A stretch of 32,498 bases of DNA from Lachnospiraceae bacterium (GTDB lineage: Bacteria; Bacillota; Clostridia; Lachnospirales; Lachnospiraceae), in NCBI GenBank assembly GCA_016288825.1, contig JAEELH010000219.1, positions 1 through 32,498 of the forward strand, read 5' to 3'. Made by a program: the position numbers and the translations under genes. The notes under the pieces are model-generated. The model searched no databases. It saw nothing but the letters and a program-made list of their open reading frames with translations, and had not been told where the DNA came from. Below, in pieces: positions 25,428-32,498 of this stretch (position 1 is the stretch's first letter; the number at the start of each line of letters is the position of its first letter).

Positions 25428-26017
25428 GCTTCCTCCTTAGCGATCATGTCTATAGCCTTAGGTAAAAGGACCCACTCTGCCTGCTCCATTACCCTTCTCT
25501 GAAGGATCTCCGGAGTATCTCCATCATGGACCTCAACTGCTTTTTGAAGGATGATGGGGCCTGTATCCGTCCCCTCATCTACATAGTGTACCGTAGCTCC
25601 GGTTATCTTAACCCCTCTGGCCAGTGCCGCCTCATGAACCTTGAGGCCGTAGTATCCCTTACCGCAGAAGGAAGGGATCAGCGAAGGATGGATGTTTATT
25701 ATCCTGCCGCTATAGCCTGAAATGATCTCCGGAGGAATGACTACAAGGAAACCTGCCAGAACAATAAGTCCGGGATGATACTCATCAATGGTGTCCTTGA
25801 GAGCCTTGTTAAACTCAGCTCTGTCAGCATAATCCGAAGGCGAAACACATCTGTGATCAATGCCGTGCTTTGCCGCTCTCTCAAGTGCAAAAGCACCCTT
25901 GTTATTACTGATGACCGCCGCTATCCGGGCATTATTGACACGCCCATCCTCGATGGCATCGATAATAGCCTGAAGATTGGTCCCTCCGCCGGATACAAGT
26001 ACAACTACGTCTAGCAT
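25424..26017 (-). CDS. purN: Phosphoribosylglycinamide formyltransferase
   Basis: PurN transfers a formyl group from 10-formyltetrahydrofolate to GAR, the third step of purine synthesis. At 197 residues it is a normal monofunctional enzyme. The catalytic Asn and His are in RIINIHPSLIPSF, and the Asp is in GATVHYVDEGTDTGPII. The phosphate-binding loop SGGGTNLQ is at residues 9-16. The start overlaps the end of purM by 7 nt, with AGAGG upstream. All catalytic residues are present. Confidence 0.98.
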   Translation of the reverse strand: MLDVVVLVSGGGTNLQAIIDAIEDGRVNNARIAAVISNNKGAFALERAAKHGIDHRCVSPSDYADRAEFNKALKDTIDEYHPGLIVLAGFLVVIPPEIISGYSGRIINIHPSLIPSFCGKGYYGLKVHEAALARGVKITGATVHYVDEGTDTGPIILQKAVEVHDGDTPEILQRRVMEQAEWVLLPKAIDMIAKEEA

Positions 26018-27039
26018 AAACTGATACCTCTCTTCCCGGACTCAATATGTCCGATTTCGTACACAGTATCACCTGCGCTTCTGATAGCTTCCATTGCTTT
26101 TGTCGCATCTGAAGGATCAACGGTGATGGCCATTCCTATACCCATGTTATATGTGTTGTACATCATCTCGGATGATATATCTCCCTTTTTAGCAAGAAGA
26201 TCGAATATAGCCGGAACCTCATAGGATGACTTTTCTATAACCGCACAAAGATCATCGGGAAGCATTCTCGGAATGTTTTCATAAAAACCACCGCCTGTAA
26301 TGTGACTGCAGCCTCCGATGGTAATTCCCGCCTTTTTCACTGCGGAAAGGGCTCCGACATAGATCCTTGTAGGTGCAAGGAGAACCTCACCCAAAGTGCG
26401 TCCTCCAAGTTCATCATACTTTTGTCCAAGTGACTCCGGAGTTATATCAAATACTTTTCTTACAAGAGAAAATCCATTGGAGTGAACGCCGGTGGAGGCA
26501 ATACCAAGGATAACATCTCCGGCCTTCATATTTTCTCCGGTTATCATCTCGGAACGCTCTACAACTCCAACTGCAAATCCCGCAAGATCATACTCATCCT
26601 CCGGCATAAGTCCGGGATGCTCTGCAGTCTCTCCGCCTACCAGTGCAGCTCCCGCCTGACGGCATCCCTCAGCAACACCTGATACAATGGAAGCGATCTT
26701 TTCGGGATAGTTTTTTCCACAGGCAATATAATCCAGGAAGAAAAGAGGCTCTCCTCCGGCACATGCGATGTCATTGACACACATTGCCACACAGTCGATA
26801 CCTATTGTATCATGCTTGTCCATTACAAAAGCCAACTGAACCTTGGTACCGCATCCGTCCGTTCCCGAAAGGAGTACGGGATCGGACATGTTCTTGATCT
26901 TGGAAAGATCAAAGGCTCCCGCAAATCCGCCAAGACCGCCTAATACCTCAGGACGCATAGTCTTTTTAACATGTTCCTTGATAAGCTCTACCGACTTATA
27001 ACCCGCCTCAATGTCAACTCCTGCCTTTTTGTAATCCAT
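26011..27039 (-). CDS. purM: Phosphoribosylformylglycinamidine cyclo-ligase
   Basis: PurM (AIR synthetase) closes the imidazole ring of FGAM using ATP. The 342-residue protein starts MDYKKAGVDIEAG, the typical family opening. It carries the DGCGTKVQLAF nucleotide region, GGETAEHPG and the GVHSNGFSLVRKV and GGCSHITGGGFYENIPRML motifs. The ATG has GGAGG at 5 nt and follows purE by 14 nt. purL, purF, purC and purH are not in the window, so this is a partial cluster. Confidence 0.98.
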   Translation of the reverse strand: MDYKKAGVDIEAGYKSVELIKEHVKKTMRPEVLGGLGGFAGAFDLSKIKNMSDPVLLSGTDGCGTKVQLAFVMDKHDTIGIDCVAMCVNDIACAGGEPLFFLDYIACGKNYPEKIASIVSGVAEGCRQAGAALVGGETAEHPGLMPEDEYDLAGFAVGVVERSEMITGENMKAGDVILGIASTGVHSNGFSLVRKVFDITPESLGQKYDELGGRTLGEVLLAPTRIYVGALSAVKKAGITIGGCSHITGGGFYENIPRMLPDDLCAVIEKSSYEVPAIFDLLAKKGDISSEMMYNTYNMGIGMAITVDPSDATKAMEAIRSAGDTVYEIGHIESGKRGISLC

Positions 27040-27053
27040 ATTATCCTCCCGGT

Positions 27054-27560
27054 TTACTGTAAGTACGCCTCTATACCAACCTTTGCCAACTTTTCATCTT
27101 TGTCAATTACTTCATTTTTCATCTTTTCAGAATAGTCCCTGAGTTTTGAAAGAAGTGCATCATCTGATGTAGCCAGGATCTTAGCGGCGAGGATACCTGC
27201 ATTGGCTGCTCCTCCGATGGCTACTGTCGCAACGGGGATACCTGTAGGCATCTGGACTATAGAGTAAAGGGAATCCACTCCTCCAAGATCCGAAGTCTTC
27301 ATGGGCACTCCTATAACAGGAAGAGGGAAGATAGCCGCACACATACCGGGAAGATGAGCTGCCTTGCCCGCACCTGCGATTATGACTTTATAGCCTTTGT
27401 CTGCTGCGCTCTTTGCATACTCGAAAAACTCATCCGGCTCTCTGTGTGCTGAAATGATCCTAACTTCATAGGATATCCCCAACTCATCCAGTACCTCTGC
27501 TGCTTTTTTCATAACAGGAAGATCTGAATCACTTCCCATTACTATTCCTACCTGTGCCAT
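27054..27560 (-). CDS. purE: 5-(carboxyamino)imidazole ribonucleotide mutase PurE
   Basis: The protein has 168 residues from the ATG at 27560, which has AAGGAGG at 5 nt; an upstream in-frame start would overlap the peptidase gene and has no comparable site. GSDSDLPVMKKAAEVL binds the phosphate, the active-site His lies in SAHREPDEF, and GAGKAAHLPGM is the second substrate loop. The most familiar PurE sequences have SAHRTP; here Thr is Glu, a variant I believe occurs in clostridial PurE. Whether the enzyme is a mutase needing PurK or uses carbon dioxide directly cannot be read here; no purK is in the window. Confidence 0.95.
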   Translation of the reverse strand: MAQVGIVMGSDSDLPVMKKAAEVLDELGISYEVRIISAHREPDEFFEYAKSAADKGYKVIIAGAGKAAHLPGMCAAIFPLPVIGVPMKTSDLGGVDSLYSIVQMPTGIPVATVAIGGAANAGILAAKILATSDDALLSKLRDYSEKMKNEVIDKDEKLAKVGIEAYLQ

Positions 27561-27576
27561 CTTAACCTCCTTATAC

Positions 27577-29670
27577 TTATGAAGCAAGTTCCTCTAATGG
27601 TTTATTAAGTTCCTCACAACCCGGAACAACGAAACGTCCGTCCTTAATTATGGGTATCCTCTCACCATCCTCGCAGATAACCTCAATAAGTCCTAATTCC
27701 TCAAAGGGGATGGTGATATCGGTATGACAGTTAAAATATGCCTTGCTAAAGTCAGTGTCACGAAGGCGCGAAATGGAATTATCTCTGGGAATGATCTCCT
27801 TGCCGTTTGGATTGTACATAGGTACATCTTCCGAATAGGAATAACAGGTATCACCTACAGCAAAGTGAGGACCTGTCTTTTCCGCAATAAGGATCGGGAA
27901 CTTTCCAAGGATATCATACTTGCATCCTACCTGATATGCTACGGTATTGGTACCGATGGCAAACTCGCCGATAGGAAGACTATCATGCTTGTAGAGGATA
28001 TTGTCAAAAATAAGTTTTCTTCCCTCTGCAGGATCCTCGAAATTAGCGCAGGAATAATCAGTCACCCTGCCCTCTTTGAAGGTGAGTTTAAGATCCTTAA
28101 ACTCGTAGTCTCCCAGGTAAACATGGGAAACAAACAGTACTCCCTCCGTGCCTTCAAGCTGAGGTGAAGTAAATACTTCGCCTACCGGAATATTGACATC
28201 CGCTACACAGTTTTCAAACTTCGTTTCCTTTTCAGGGTCCGATATAGGCTGAAGATATACGGTGATATCTGTTTCATTGCCCCCGCATCCGAGAACATGA
28301 ACCTTTTCTCCCCTATCAAGAACATCAATGATATTCTGCTGCATATCTCTGTATGAAACGTAATCCAAAGTATTGATCCGGACTGTCTCCCTAAAGATCT
28401 CCTCAAACTTATCGCCGATCTCGGGAACGGGATAAGAAATGATGGAAAAGCAGGTTGTCTCACCTGGAATGTATGTATTGAGTATCTCGGACATTCGGGA
28501 TCTGTACATTACATTGAGCTGATTCTGCTCCTTGGTATATCTTTTGTTCTCCGGATGATTAATGGGAACAAAGGTAGCATTACCAAAGACCTCGGTAACA
28601 GCAGGTCCCGCGTAAGTGCGTGCCTTATCCTTGTACTTTTCGTAAGTATCCTTTGCTACCTCAAGACGTCTCTCGACATAAGCCTTATCGTAATAAAAGC
28701 CGTCATCTTCTCTATGATCGTAGATGAACTGTTTGTTGAGCGGCGTTGAATAAACTCCGCTGATCCTTCCGCCTTTTCTTCCATTGCATGAAAGAAGAGC
28801 CTCTCTCCAGAAATTGGACTTAAGTCCCAGTTTTTCGAAATTATTTATGACGCATCTCATGACACGCTCAAGACCGATAGGAAAATGTACTCCTACTGAC
28901 GTCTTTGCGGAAAGATCCTTTTTGGCAAGTTCAAATCCCATACGGAATCCCTCTGTAAGAGTATCTGCCATGGACTGGATCTCATCCTCAGGAAGTGATG
29001 CGAGATAGGAAGACATCCTGATCTCGTTGTTCGTGATATATGTACCGTAACGGTAAAGATATGATGTATCGGAAAGGTCGGACTCCATTATGATCCTGTT
29101 GAAATAGTCCGATTCTGGACAAACCATCTCCATAACGCTGTCTGCTATAAAAAGTTCCTGATAATCATGATAGAAAGAAACGATCTCACTTGTAAGTGCA
29201 TGATCGATATCTCCCTCATCATCGAGATCACAGATACCGTAAAGCTGAAGGATCAGTTCAAGCATGATCACCAAAAGATCAACTCTCTGCTCTGCGGCCC
29301 ATGAATACATTGCAAGAACATCTGCATAAACACAAGAAAGAATGCCACCTACTTCCCCGAGTTTACTTTTTGCATATACCGGGGAAAGAAAACTATTGTC
29401 ATAATTTTCCGGCATCAGATCATAAAAGATCTCCTCCTGGATATTGGCAAGGACCTGAGTGTCAAGATCCGCCTCTGTCAGGATATGCTCCTCATAATGA
29501 GCAATGACTTTCTGGGCAAAGCCCGTAAGCACTCCGAAATACTCCTCTAACGAACCGGCAAGCACCCCCTCCTCCGGTATCTCAAATATCCTCTCGGTTG
29601 CCAGCTCGTATCTCTCGTAAATATCATCTGCCGGCTCATAAATACTATGGTCAACTTTAAAAAATCTCAC
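27577..29670 (-). CDS. M29-type aminopeptidase with long N-terminal extension
   Basis: The 697-residue protein has a C-terminal region (about 330-697) with the thermophilic aminopeptidase (M29) metal set. Glu498 lies in VPVGEV-like NIPVGEVFTSPQ and Glu569 in IGEFAIGTN. His602 lies in AEKTGPHFAVGD, and His649/Asp651 in FNCHTD. M29 enzymes are usually about 370-410 residues, cytosolic, and release N-terminal residues from peptides. The extra 300 residues here are helical and acidic with no motif I know. The start is GTG at 29670 with GAGG at 7 nt. It is followed by purE after 16 nt and preceded by a small membrane-protein gene 12 nt away, so it is probably part of the long nucleotide operon. 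Confidence 0.85.
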   Translation of the reverse strand: MRFFKVDHSIYEPADDIYERYELATERIFEIPEEGVLAGSLEEYFGVLTGFAQKVIAHYEEHILTEADLDTQVLANIQEEIFYDLMPENYDNSFLSPVYAKSKLGEVGGILSCVYADVLAMYSWAAEQRVDLLVIMLELILQLYGICDLDDEGDIDHALTSEIVSFYHDYQELFIADSVMEMVCPESDYFNRIIMESDLSDTSYLYRYGTYITNNEIRMSSYLASLPEDEIQSMADTLTEGFRMGFELAKKDLSAKTSVGVHFPIGLERVMRCVINNFEKLGLKSNFWREALLSCNGRKGGRISGVYSTPLNKQFIYDHREDDGFYYDKAYVERRLEVAKDTYEKYKDKARTYAGPAVTEVFGNATFVPINHPENKRYTKEQNQLNVMYRSRMSEILNTYIPGETTCFSIISYPVPEIGDKFEEIFRETVRINTLDYVSYRDMQQNIIDVLDRGEKVHVLGCGGNETDITVYLQPISDPEKETKFENCVADVNIPVGEVFTSPQLEGTEGVLFVSHVYLGDYEFKDLKLTFKEGRVTDYSCANFEDPAEGRKLIFDNILYKHDSLPIGEFAIGTNTVAYQVGCKYDILGKFPILIAEKTGPHFAVGDTCYSYSEDVPMYNPNGKEIIPRDNSISRLRDTDFSKAYFNCHTDITIPFEELGLIEVICEDGERIPIIKDGRFVVPGCEELNKPLEELAS

Positions 29671-29682
29671 CTCATTACCTCA

Positions 29683-30003
29683 TCAAAAAACAAAAATTCC
29701 GTAAACATATACTGCAAGCCAAAGTACAGCCGCCAAAAGCGGAAGTACGAATCCGGTTATCCTGAAAAGCGTATTGTGCTCCACATCTCCCAGAGTGCGA
29801 TAACCCTGTATTCCCGAACATATTGATGCTATACAGAGCAAAAGCCCCAGTCCACTGATAACCCGGGGCAGCTGGCTTCCCGTACGGGATGCCTCGCTTA
29901 TCATGACACCGAAAACTATGAGTGATAACACTCCGATCACGGTCGTTATTATATTGATCTGTGCAATAGGCTGCTTTTGAGCCTTGCGTCGTCTTCTAGC
30001 CAT
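29683..30003 (-). CDS. Small membrane protein (possibly DUF6142)
   Basis: The 106-residue protein begins with a basic patch (MARRRRKAQKQ) and has three predicted membrane helices, at about 18-36, 46-64 and 82-104. It has no catalytic motif. The layout fits a small inner-membrane family that I recall as DUF6142, with low certainty. The ATG at 30003 has AGGAGAGG upstream and overlaps the VanZ-like gene by 8 nt. Function is unknown. Confidence 0.75.
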   Translation of the reverse strand: MARRRRKAQKQPIAQINIITTVIGVLSLIVFGVMISEASRTGSQLPRVISGLGLLLCIASICSGIQGYRTLGDVEHNTLFRITGFVLPLLAAVLWLAVYVYGIFVF

Positions 30004-30448
30004 AACCTCTCCTGATCACACTATAGATCCTGTATAGGATGTAACCGATAATACCTCCGAGGGTGTTAAGGATAATATCATCCACATCACAGCTTCCCAA
30101 TCTGGTATAAAGCTGGATGATCTCTACAGAAGATGAAAATACAAAACACAGCAATATCGCACCCATGGGATAATGTCCGTCCCCGGTAAAAAGAGCCGGA
30201 ATGAAAAATCCCAAAGGAACAAAAAGAAGGATATTGCCAAAGATATTGAGAGCAAAAACCTGATCTCCCACCACATCCCTGTAATTTATATACCTCATGA
30301 TCTCGCGAAAAGGAACGAAATTATATCTTAGGGTTCCTTCGCTCCGGCCGAAGCCCTCCGCAAAGAACAGTATATACGTCATTACAACTATGTAAAGGAA
30401 AAAAAGGAATAGCTTAAAAATGTAACGACCAGCTGAACCTTTTTTCAA
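29996..30448 (-). CDS. VanZ-like membrane protein
   Basis: The product is about 150 residues with four membrane helices. The VanZ pattern is clear: NIFGNILLFVPLGFFIP in the second helix and SSVEIIQLYTRLGSCDVDDIILNTLGGIIGY over the third and fourth helices in sequence. VanZ proteins confer low-level teicoplanin resistance in one enterococcal cluster, but most homologues are housekeeping genes of unknown role and no van genes are here. Two in-frame TTG codons are possible starts, at 30463 (overlapping the pyrE stop) and 30448. I prefer 30448, because AAGGGAG lies 5 nt before it. Confidence 0.86.
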   Translation of the reverse strand: MKKGSAGRYIFKLFLFFLYIVVMTYILFFAEGFGRSEGTLRYNFVPFREIMRYINYRDVVGDQVFALNIFGNILLFVPLGFFIPALFTGDGHYPMGAILLCFVFSSSVEIIQLYTRLGSCDVDDIILNTLGGIIGYILYRIYSVIRRGYG

Positions 30449-30459
30449 GACTTCTCCCT

Positions 30460-31137
30460 TCAATTACATCCATACTTTTCATAGTAAGCATCGATAAGTG
30501 CTTTTTTCTCATCATCAATTATGATCTCACCTGTTGAGATAGGATTGTTGTAAAGATAAGAAACTACCTCTTCCATTGTAACTATCGCTGTGGTCTTAAG
30601 AGAAAACTCCTCACTGATCTCTGTAAGAGCACTCTTTTCTCCGGTGCCTCTCTCCATCCTGTCAACTGAAACCACAAGTCCCATTACGGACACGTCGGCC
30701 TGAGAACGGATAAGGGGAAGAGTCTCTCTGATAGAAGTACCGGCTGTGGTAACATCCTCTATCATAACAACCCTGTCTCCATCCGCAAGCTTAGCTCCAA
30801 GAAGGCTTCCGGTATCACCGTGATCCTTAACCTCCTTGCGGTTTGAGCAGTACTTTACGTCCCTGCCGTACTCGGAAGAAATAGCCATGGATGTTGCAAC
30901 GGAAAGAGGGATACCCTTGTATGCCGGTCCGAAGAGCACATCGAAATCAAGTCCGAAAGCAGACTCAATTGCCTTAGCATAATAAATCCCCAGCTGAGAC
31001 AACTGGGATCCTGTACGATAATTACCTGTGTTAATGAAAAACGGGGTCTTGCGTCCACTCTTGGTTGTAAAGTCTCCAAAAAGAAGAACTCCAGACTTTA
31101 TCATAAACTCAATAAACTGCTTCTTATAATCTTCCAT
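30460..31137 (-). CDS. pyrE: Orotate phosphoribosyltransferase
   Basis: PyrE makes orotidine monophosphate from orotate and PRPP. The 225-residue protein has the PRPP-binding motif VVMIEDVTTAGTS at 123-135. The flexible loop SNRKEVKDHGDTG (98-110) holds the catalytic Lys and His, and FFINTGNY is the orotate-binding segment. The ATG at 31137 follows pyrD by 7 nt. Its AAGGAG ribosome site lies in the end of pyrD. I see no PyrR-binding leader, but the start of the operon is outside the window. Confidence 0.98.
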   Translation of the reverse strand: MEDYKKQFIEFMIKSGVLLFGDFTTKSGRKTPFFINTGNYRTGSQLSQLGIYYAKAIESAFGLDFDVLFGPAYKGIPLSVATSMAISSEYGRDVKYCSNRKEVKDHGDTGSLLGAKLADGDRVVMIEDVTTAGTSIRETLPLIRSQADVSVMGLVVSVDRMERGTGEKSALTEISEEFSLKTTAIVTMEEVVSYLYNNPISTGEIIIDDEKKALIDAYYEKYGCN

Positions 31138-31144
31138 CTCTGAT

Positions 31145-32059
31145 CTACTCCTTAACTGCGCCTATAATATCTTTGATGTCACCTATCTGATGCCTTTCCA
31201 TATAATCCTCGATACCACCCAGTATGTCAAGTGCAATATCAGGCTTTGTAAAAGTAGCGCATCCAACTGCCACCATTGTTGCACCGGCAAGCATAAGTTC
31301 TATCGCATCCGTTGCCGACATGACTCCACCCATGCCTATAATGGGAATATCCACCGCATGTGCCGCCTCATAAACCATCCTGACTGCAACCGGATGGATA
31401 GCTGCGCCGCTCATCCCACCTGTCTTATTGGCTAGGACAAAAGACTGTCTTTCAACGTCGATCTTCATTCCGGTGATTGTATTGATAAGAGATATACCGT
31501 CTGCTCCCGCACTCTCGGCGGCCTTGGCTATCTCTGAAATACTTGTCACATTGGGTGAAAGTTTCATGACAACCGGCTGAGCAGCCTTCTTTTTGATAGC
31601 ATCGGTAACCTTGAACACCATGTCCGGATCCGTACCAAAGGCAAGTGCTCCGTTTTTAACGTTGGGACACGAAATGTTGATCTCCAACATGTCTACCGGC
31701 TGATCTGCAAGTTTTTCAACAACCTCCAGATACTCCTCTAAAGTATGACCACAGACATTGACGATGATCCCGGTATCATGCTCCTTTAGAAAAGCAAGAT
31801 CTCGTTTTATAAATACATCCACTCCGGGATTCTGAAGTCCGATAGCATTGAGCATTCCTCCGGGAACCTCTGCAACACGAGGTGTTGGATTACCCTCCCA
31901 AGGAACTGCCGAAACACCCTTGGTCGTAACTGCTCCCAAAGCATCTATGTCAAAAAACTCACCGTACTCCATACCGCTGCCGAAGGTTCCTGATGCGGTT
32001 GTAATGGGATTTTTAAATCTTATTCCGGCAAAGCTTACCTCTGTGGAATAATTGCTCAT
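31145..32059 (-). CDS. pyrD: Dihydroorotate dehydrogenase B, catalytic subunit
   Basis: This is a class 1B dihydroorotate dehydrogenase, which oxidises dihydroorotate to orotate with FMN and passes electrons through PyrK to NAD. The 304-residue length and motifs fit: PITTASGTFGSG, the catalytic Cys131 in INISCPNVKNGALAFG, and the FMN-binding IIGMGGVMSATDAIELMLAGA. The Cys (not Ser) base marks class 1. The ATG overlaps the pyrK stop by 4 nt with GGGAGG at 7 nt, so the two subunits are made together. Confidence 0.98.
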   Translation of the reverse strand: MSNYSTEVSFAGIRFKNPITTASGTFGSGMEYGEFFDIDALGAVTTKGVSAVPWEGNPTPRVAEVPGGMLNAIGLQNPGVDVFIKRDLAFLKEHDTGIIVNVCGHTLEEYLEVVEKLADQPVDMLEINISCPNVKNGALAFGTDPDMVFKVTDAIKKKAAQPVVMKLSPNVTSISEIAKAAESAGADGISLINTITGMKIDVERQSFVLANKTGGMSGAAIHPVAVRMVYEAAHAVDIPIIGMGGVMSATDAIELMLAGATMVAVGCATFTKPDIALDILGGIEDYMERHQIGDIKDIIGAVKE

Positions 32060-32498
32060 AATGCCACCTCCCCGGAGTCAAATACCGGACCGTCCTTACA
32101 GATTCGGGCGTTTTTAACCTGTGAGTGATCGTCAACATCCTTTGTTTTTGTGATGCATCCGAGACATGCACCGACTCCGCAGGCCATTCTTTCCTCCATG
32201 GAAACAAAGCATCGAATATCATTAGCCTCTGCATAAGCTGCAACAGCACGAAGCATTGGAAGCGGTCCGCAGGCAAATATCACATCTGCCTTTTCATCTG
32301 AAGCTTTGATAGCGTCGATAACGGTACCTTTTGTACCCATGCTTCCATCCTCTGTTGCTGCAAGGATACTACATCCGGTCTGTCCGAAATCGGACAACAG
32401 AAAAGCTTCGTCTCTGTATCCCAATACCGCTACGCTGTCTGTGCCGTACTTTTTCGCCAGATATAACATGGGCGGTATTCCTATGCCGCCACCAATAA
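32056..32498 (-). CDS. pyrK: Dihydroorotate dehydrogenase B, electron transfer subunit (5' end outside window)
   Basis: Only the C-terminal roughly 146 residues are visible; the reading frame stays open to the window edge, where IGGGIGIPPMLYL forms the NAD-binding loop. CGPLPMLRAV is the next ferredoxin-reductase motif. The [2Fe-2S] cysteines follow in MACGVGACLGC and ICKDGPVF. The N-terminal FAD-binding part lies beyond base 32498. An in-frame ATG at 32469 is internal, not the start, because the conserved glycine loop lies upstream of it. Confidence 0.96.
   Translation of the reverse strand, partial: IGGGIGIPPMLYLAKKYGTDSVAVLGYRDEAFLLSDFGQTGCSILAATEDGSMGTKGTVIDAIKASDEKADVIFACGPLPMLRAVAAYAEANDIRCFVSMEERMACGVGACLGCITKTKDVDDHSQVKNARICKDGPVFDSGEVAL

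Noticed and set aside
27561-27600. Purine riboswitch before purE
   Set aside because: purE begins 16 nt after the peptidase stop, leaving no room for an aptamer.
29996-30448. Glycopeptide-resistance cluster suggested by VanZ
   Set aside because: Only the VanZ-like membrane gene is present; no vanA, vanH, vanX, vanR or vanS lies nearby, and most VanZ homologues are unrelated to resistance.

Overview
The window looks like ordinary chromosome from an anaerobic Firmicute of the Clostridia, most likely a Lachnospiraceae member (Butyrivibrio-like, family level only). The reasons are the strong AGGAGG-type ribosome sites, several TTG/GTG starts, small clostridial families such as a DUF4250 protein and a VanZ-like protein, CheV, clpC next to radA, and many acidic or Ser/Thr-rich surface proteins. 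I found no phage, transposon, integrase, CRISPR array, rRNA or tRNA. All 32 genes lie on the minus strand, so transcription runs from high to low coordinates. No gene-free stretch exceeds about 100 bp.

Region A (32498-21427) is nucleotide biosynthesis. pyrK (cut by the window end), pyrD and pyrE make orotidylate. A VanZ-like protein, a small membrane protein and a large M29-type aminopeptidase follow. Then come purE-purM-purN-purD, a DUF4250 protein, a class Ic aspartate aminotransferase and a membrane-anchored CapA-like protein, joined by overlaps or gaps of at most 16 nt. The aminotransferase may supply aspartate for both nucleotide pathways.

Region B (21375-13209) is signalling and envelope. 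It holds phosphate acetyltransferase, a large membrane receptor fusing a propeller sensor to an HD-GYP domain, a membrane coiled-coil protein, and a two-component system whose regulator and kinase genes flank an L,D-transpeptidase.

Region C (13200-11318) is a compact transcription unit: a consensus-like promoter, a lipoprotein, the chemotaxis coupling protein CheV, and a strong intrinsic terminator. Region D (11281-6535) has a modular 610-residue membrane protein, hisH-hisF, ung and a Ser-rich protein with a segment resembling FliD, ending in another strong terminator.

Region E (6527-4583) pairs a condensation/alcohol-acetyltransferase-like enzyme with a zinc-ribbon six-helix membrane protein. 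Region F (4576-1) starts at a near-perfect promoter and encodes a single-pass surface protein with a very acidic cytosolic tail, ClpC with an unusual Lys-rich C-terminal tail, a 137-residue protein and the start of radA. ctsR, mcsA and mcsB, which precede clpC in Bacillus, are absent here.

No single dramatic new system stands out. The best candidates for undescribed biology are the acidic-tail protein/ClpC pair, the acyltransferase/zinc-ribbon pair, the 610-residue protein beside CheV, and three genes whose ribosome sites sit directly or closely behind hairpin-plus-T elements.
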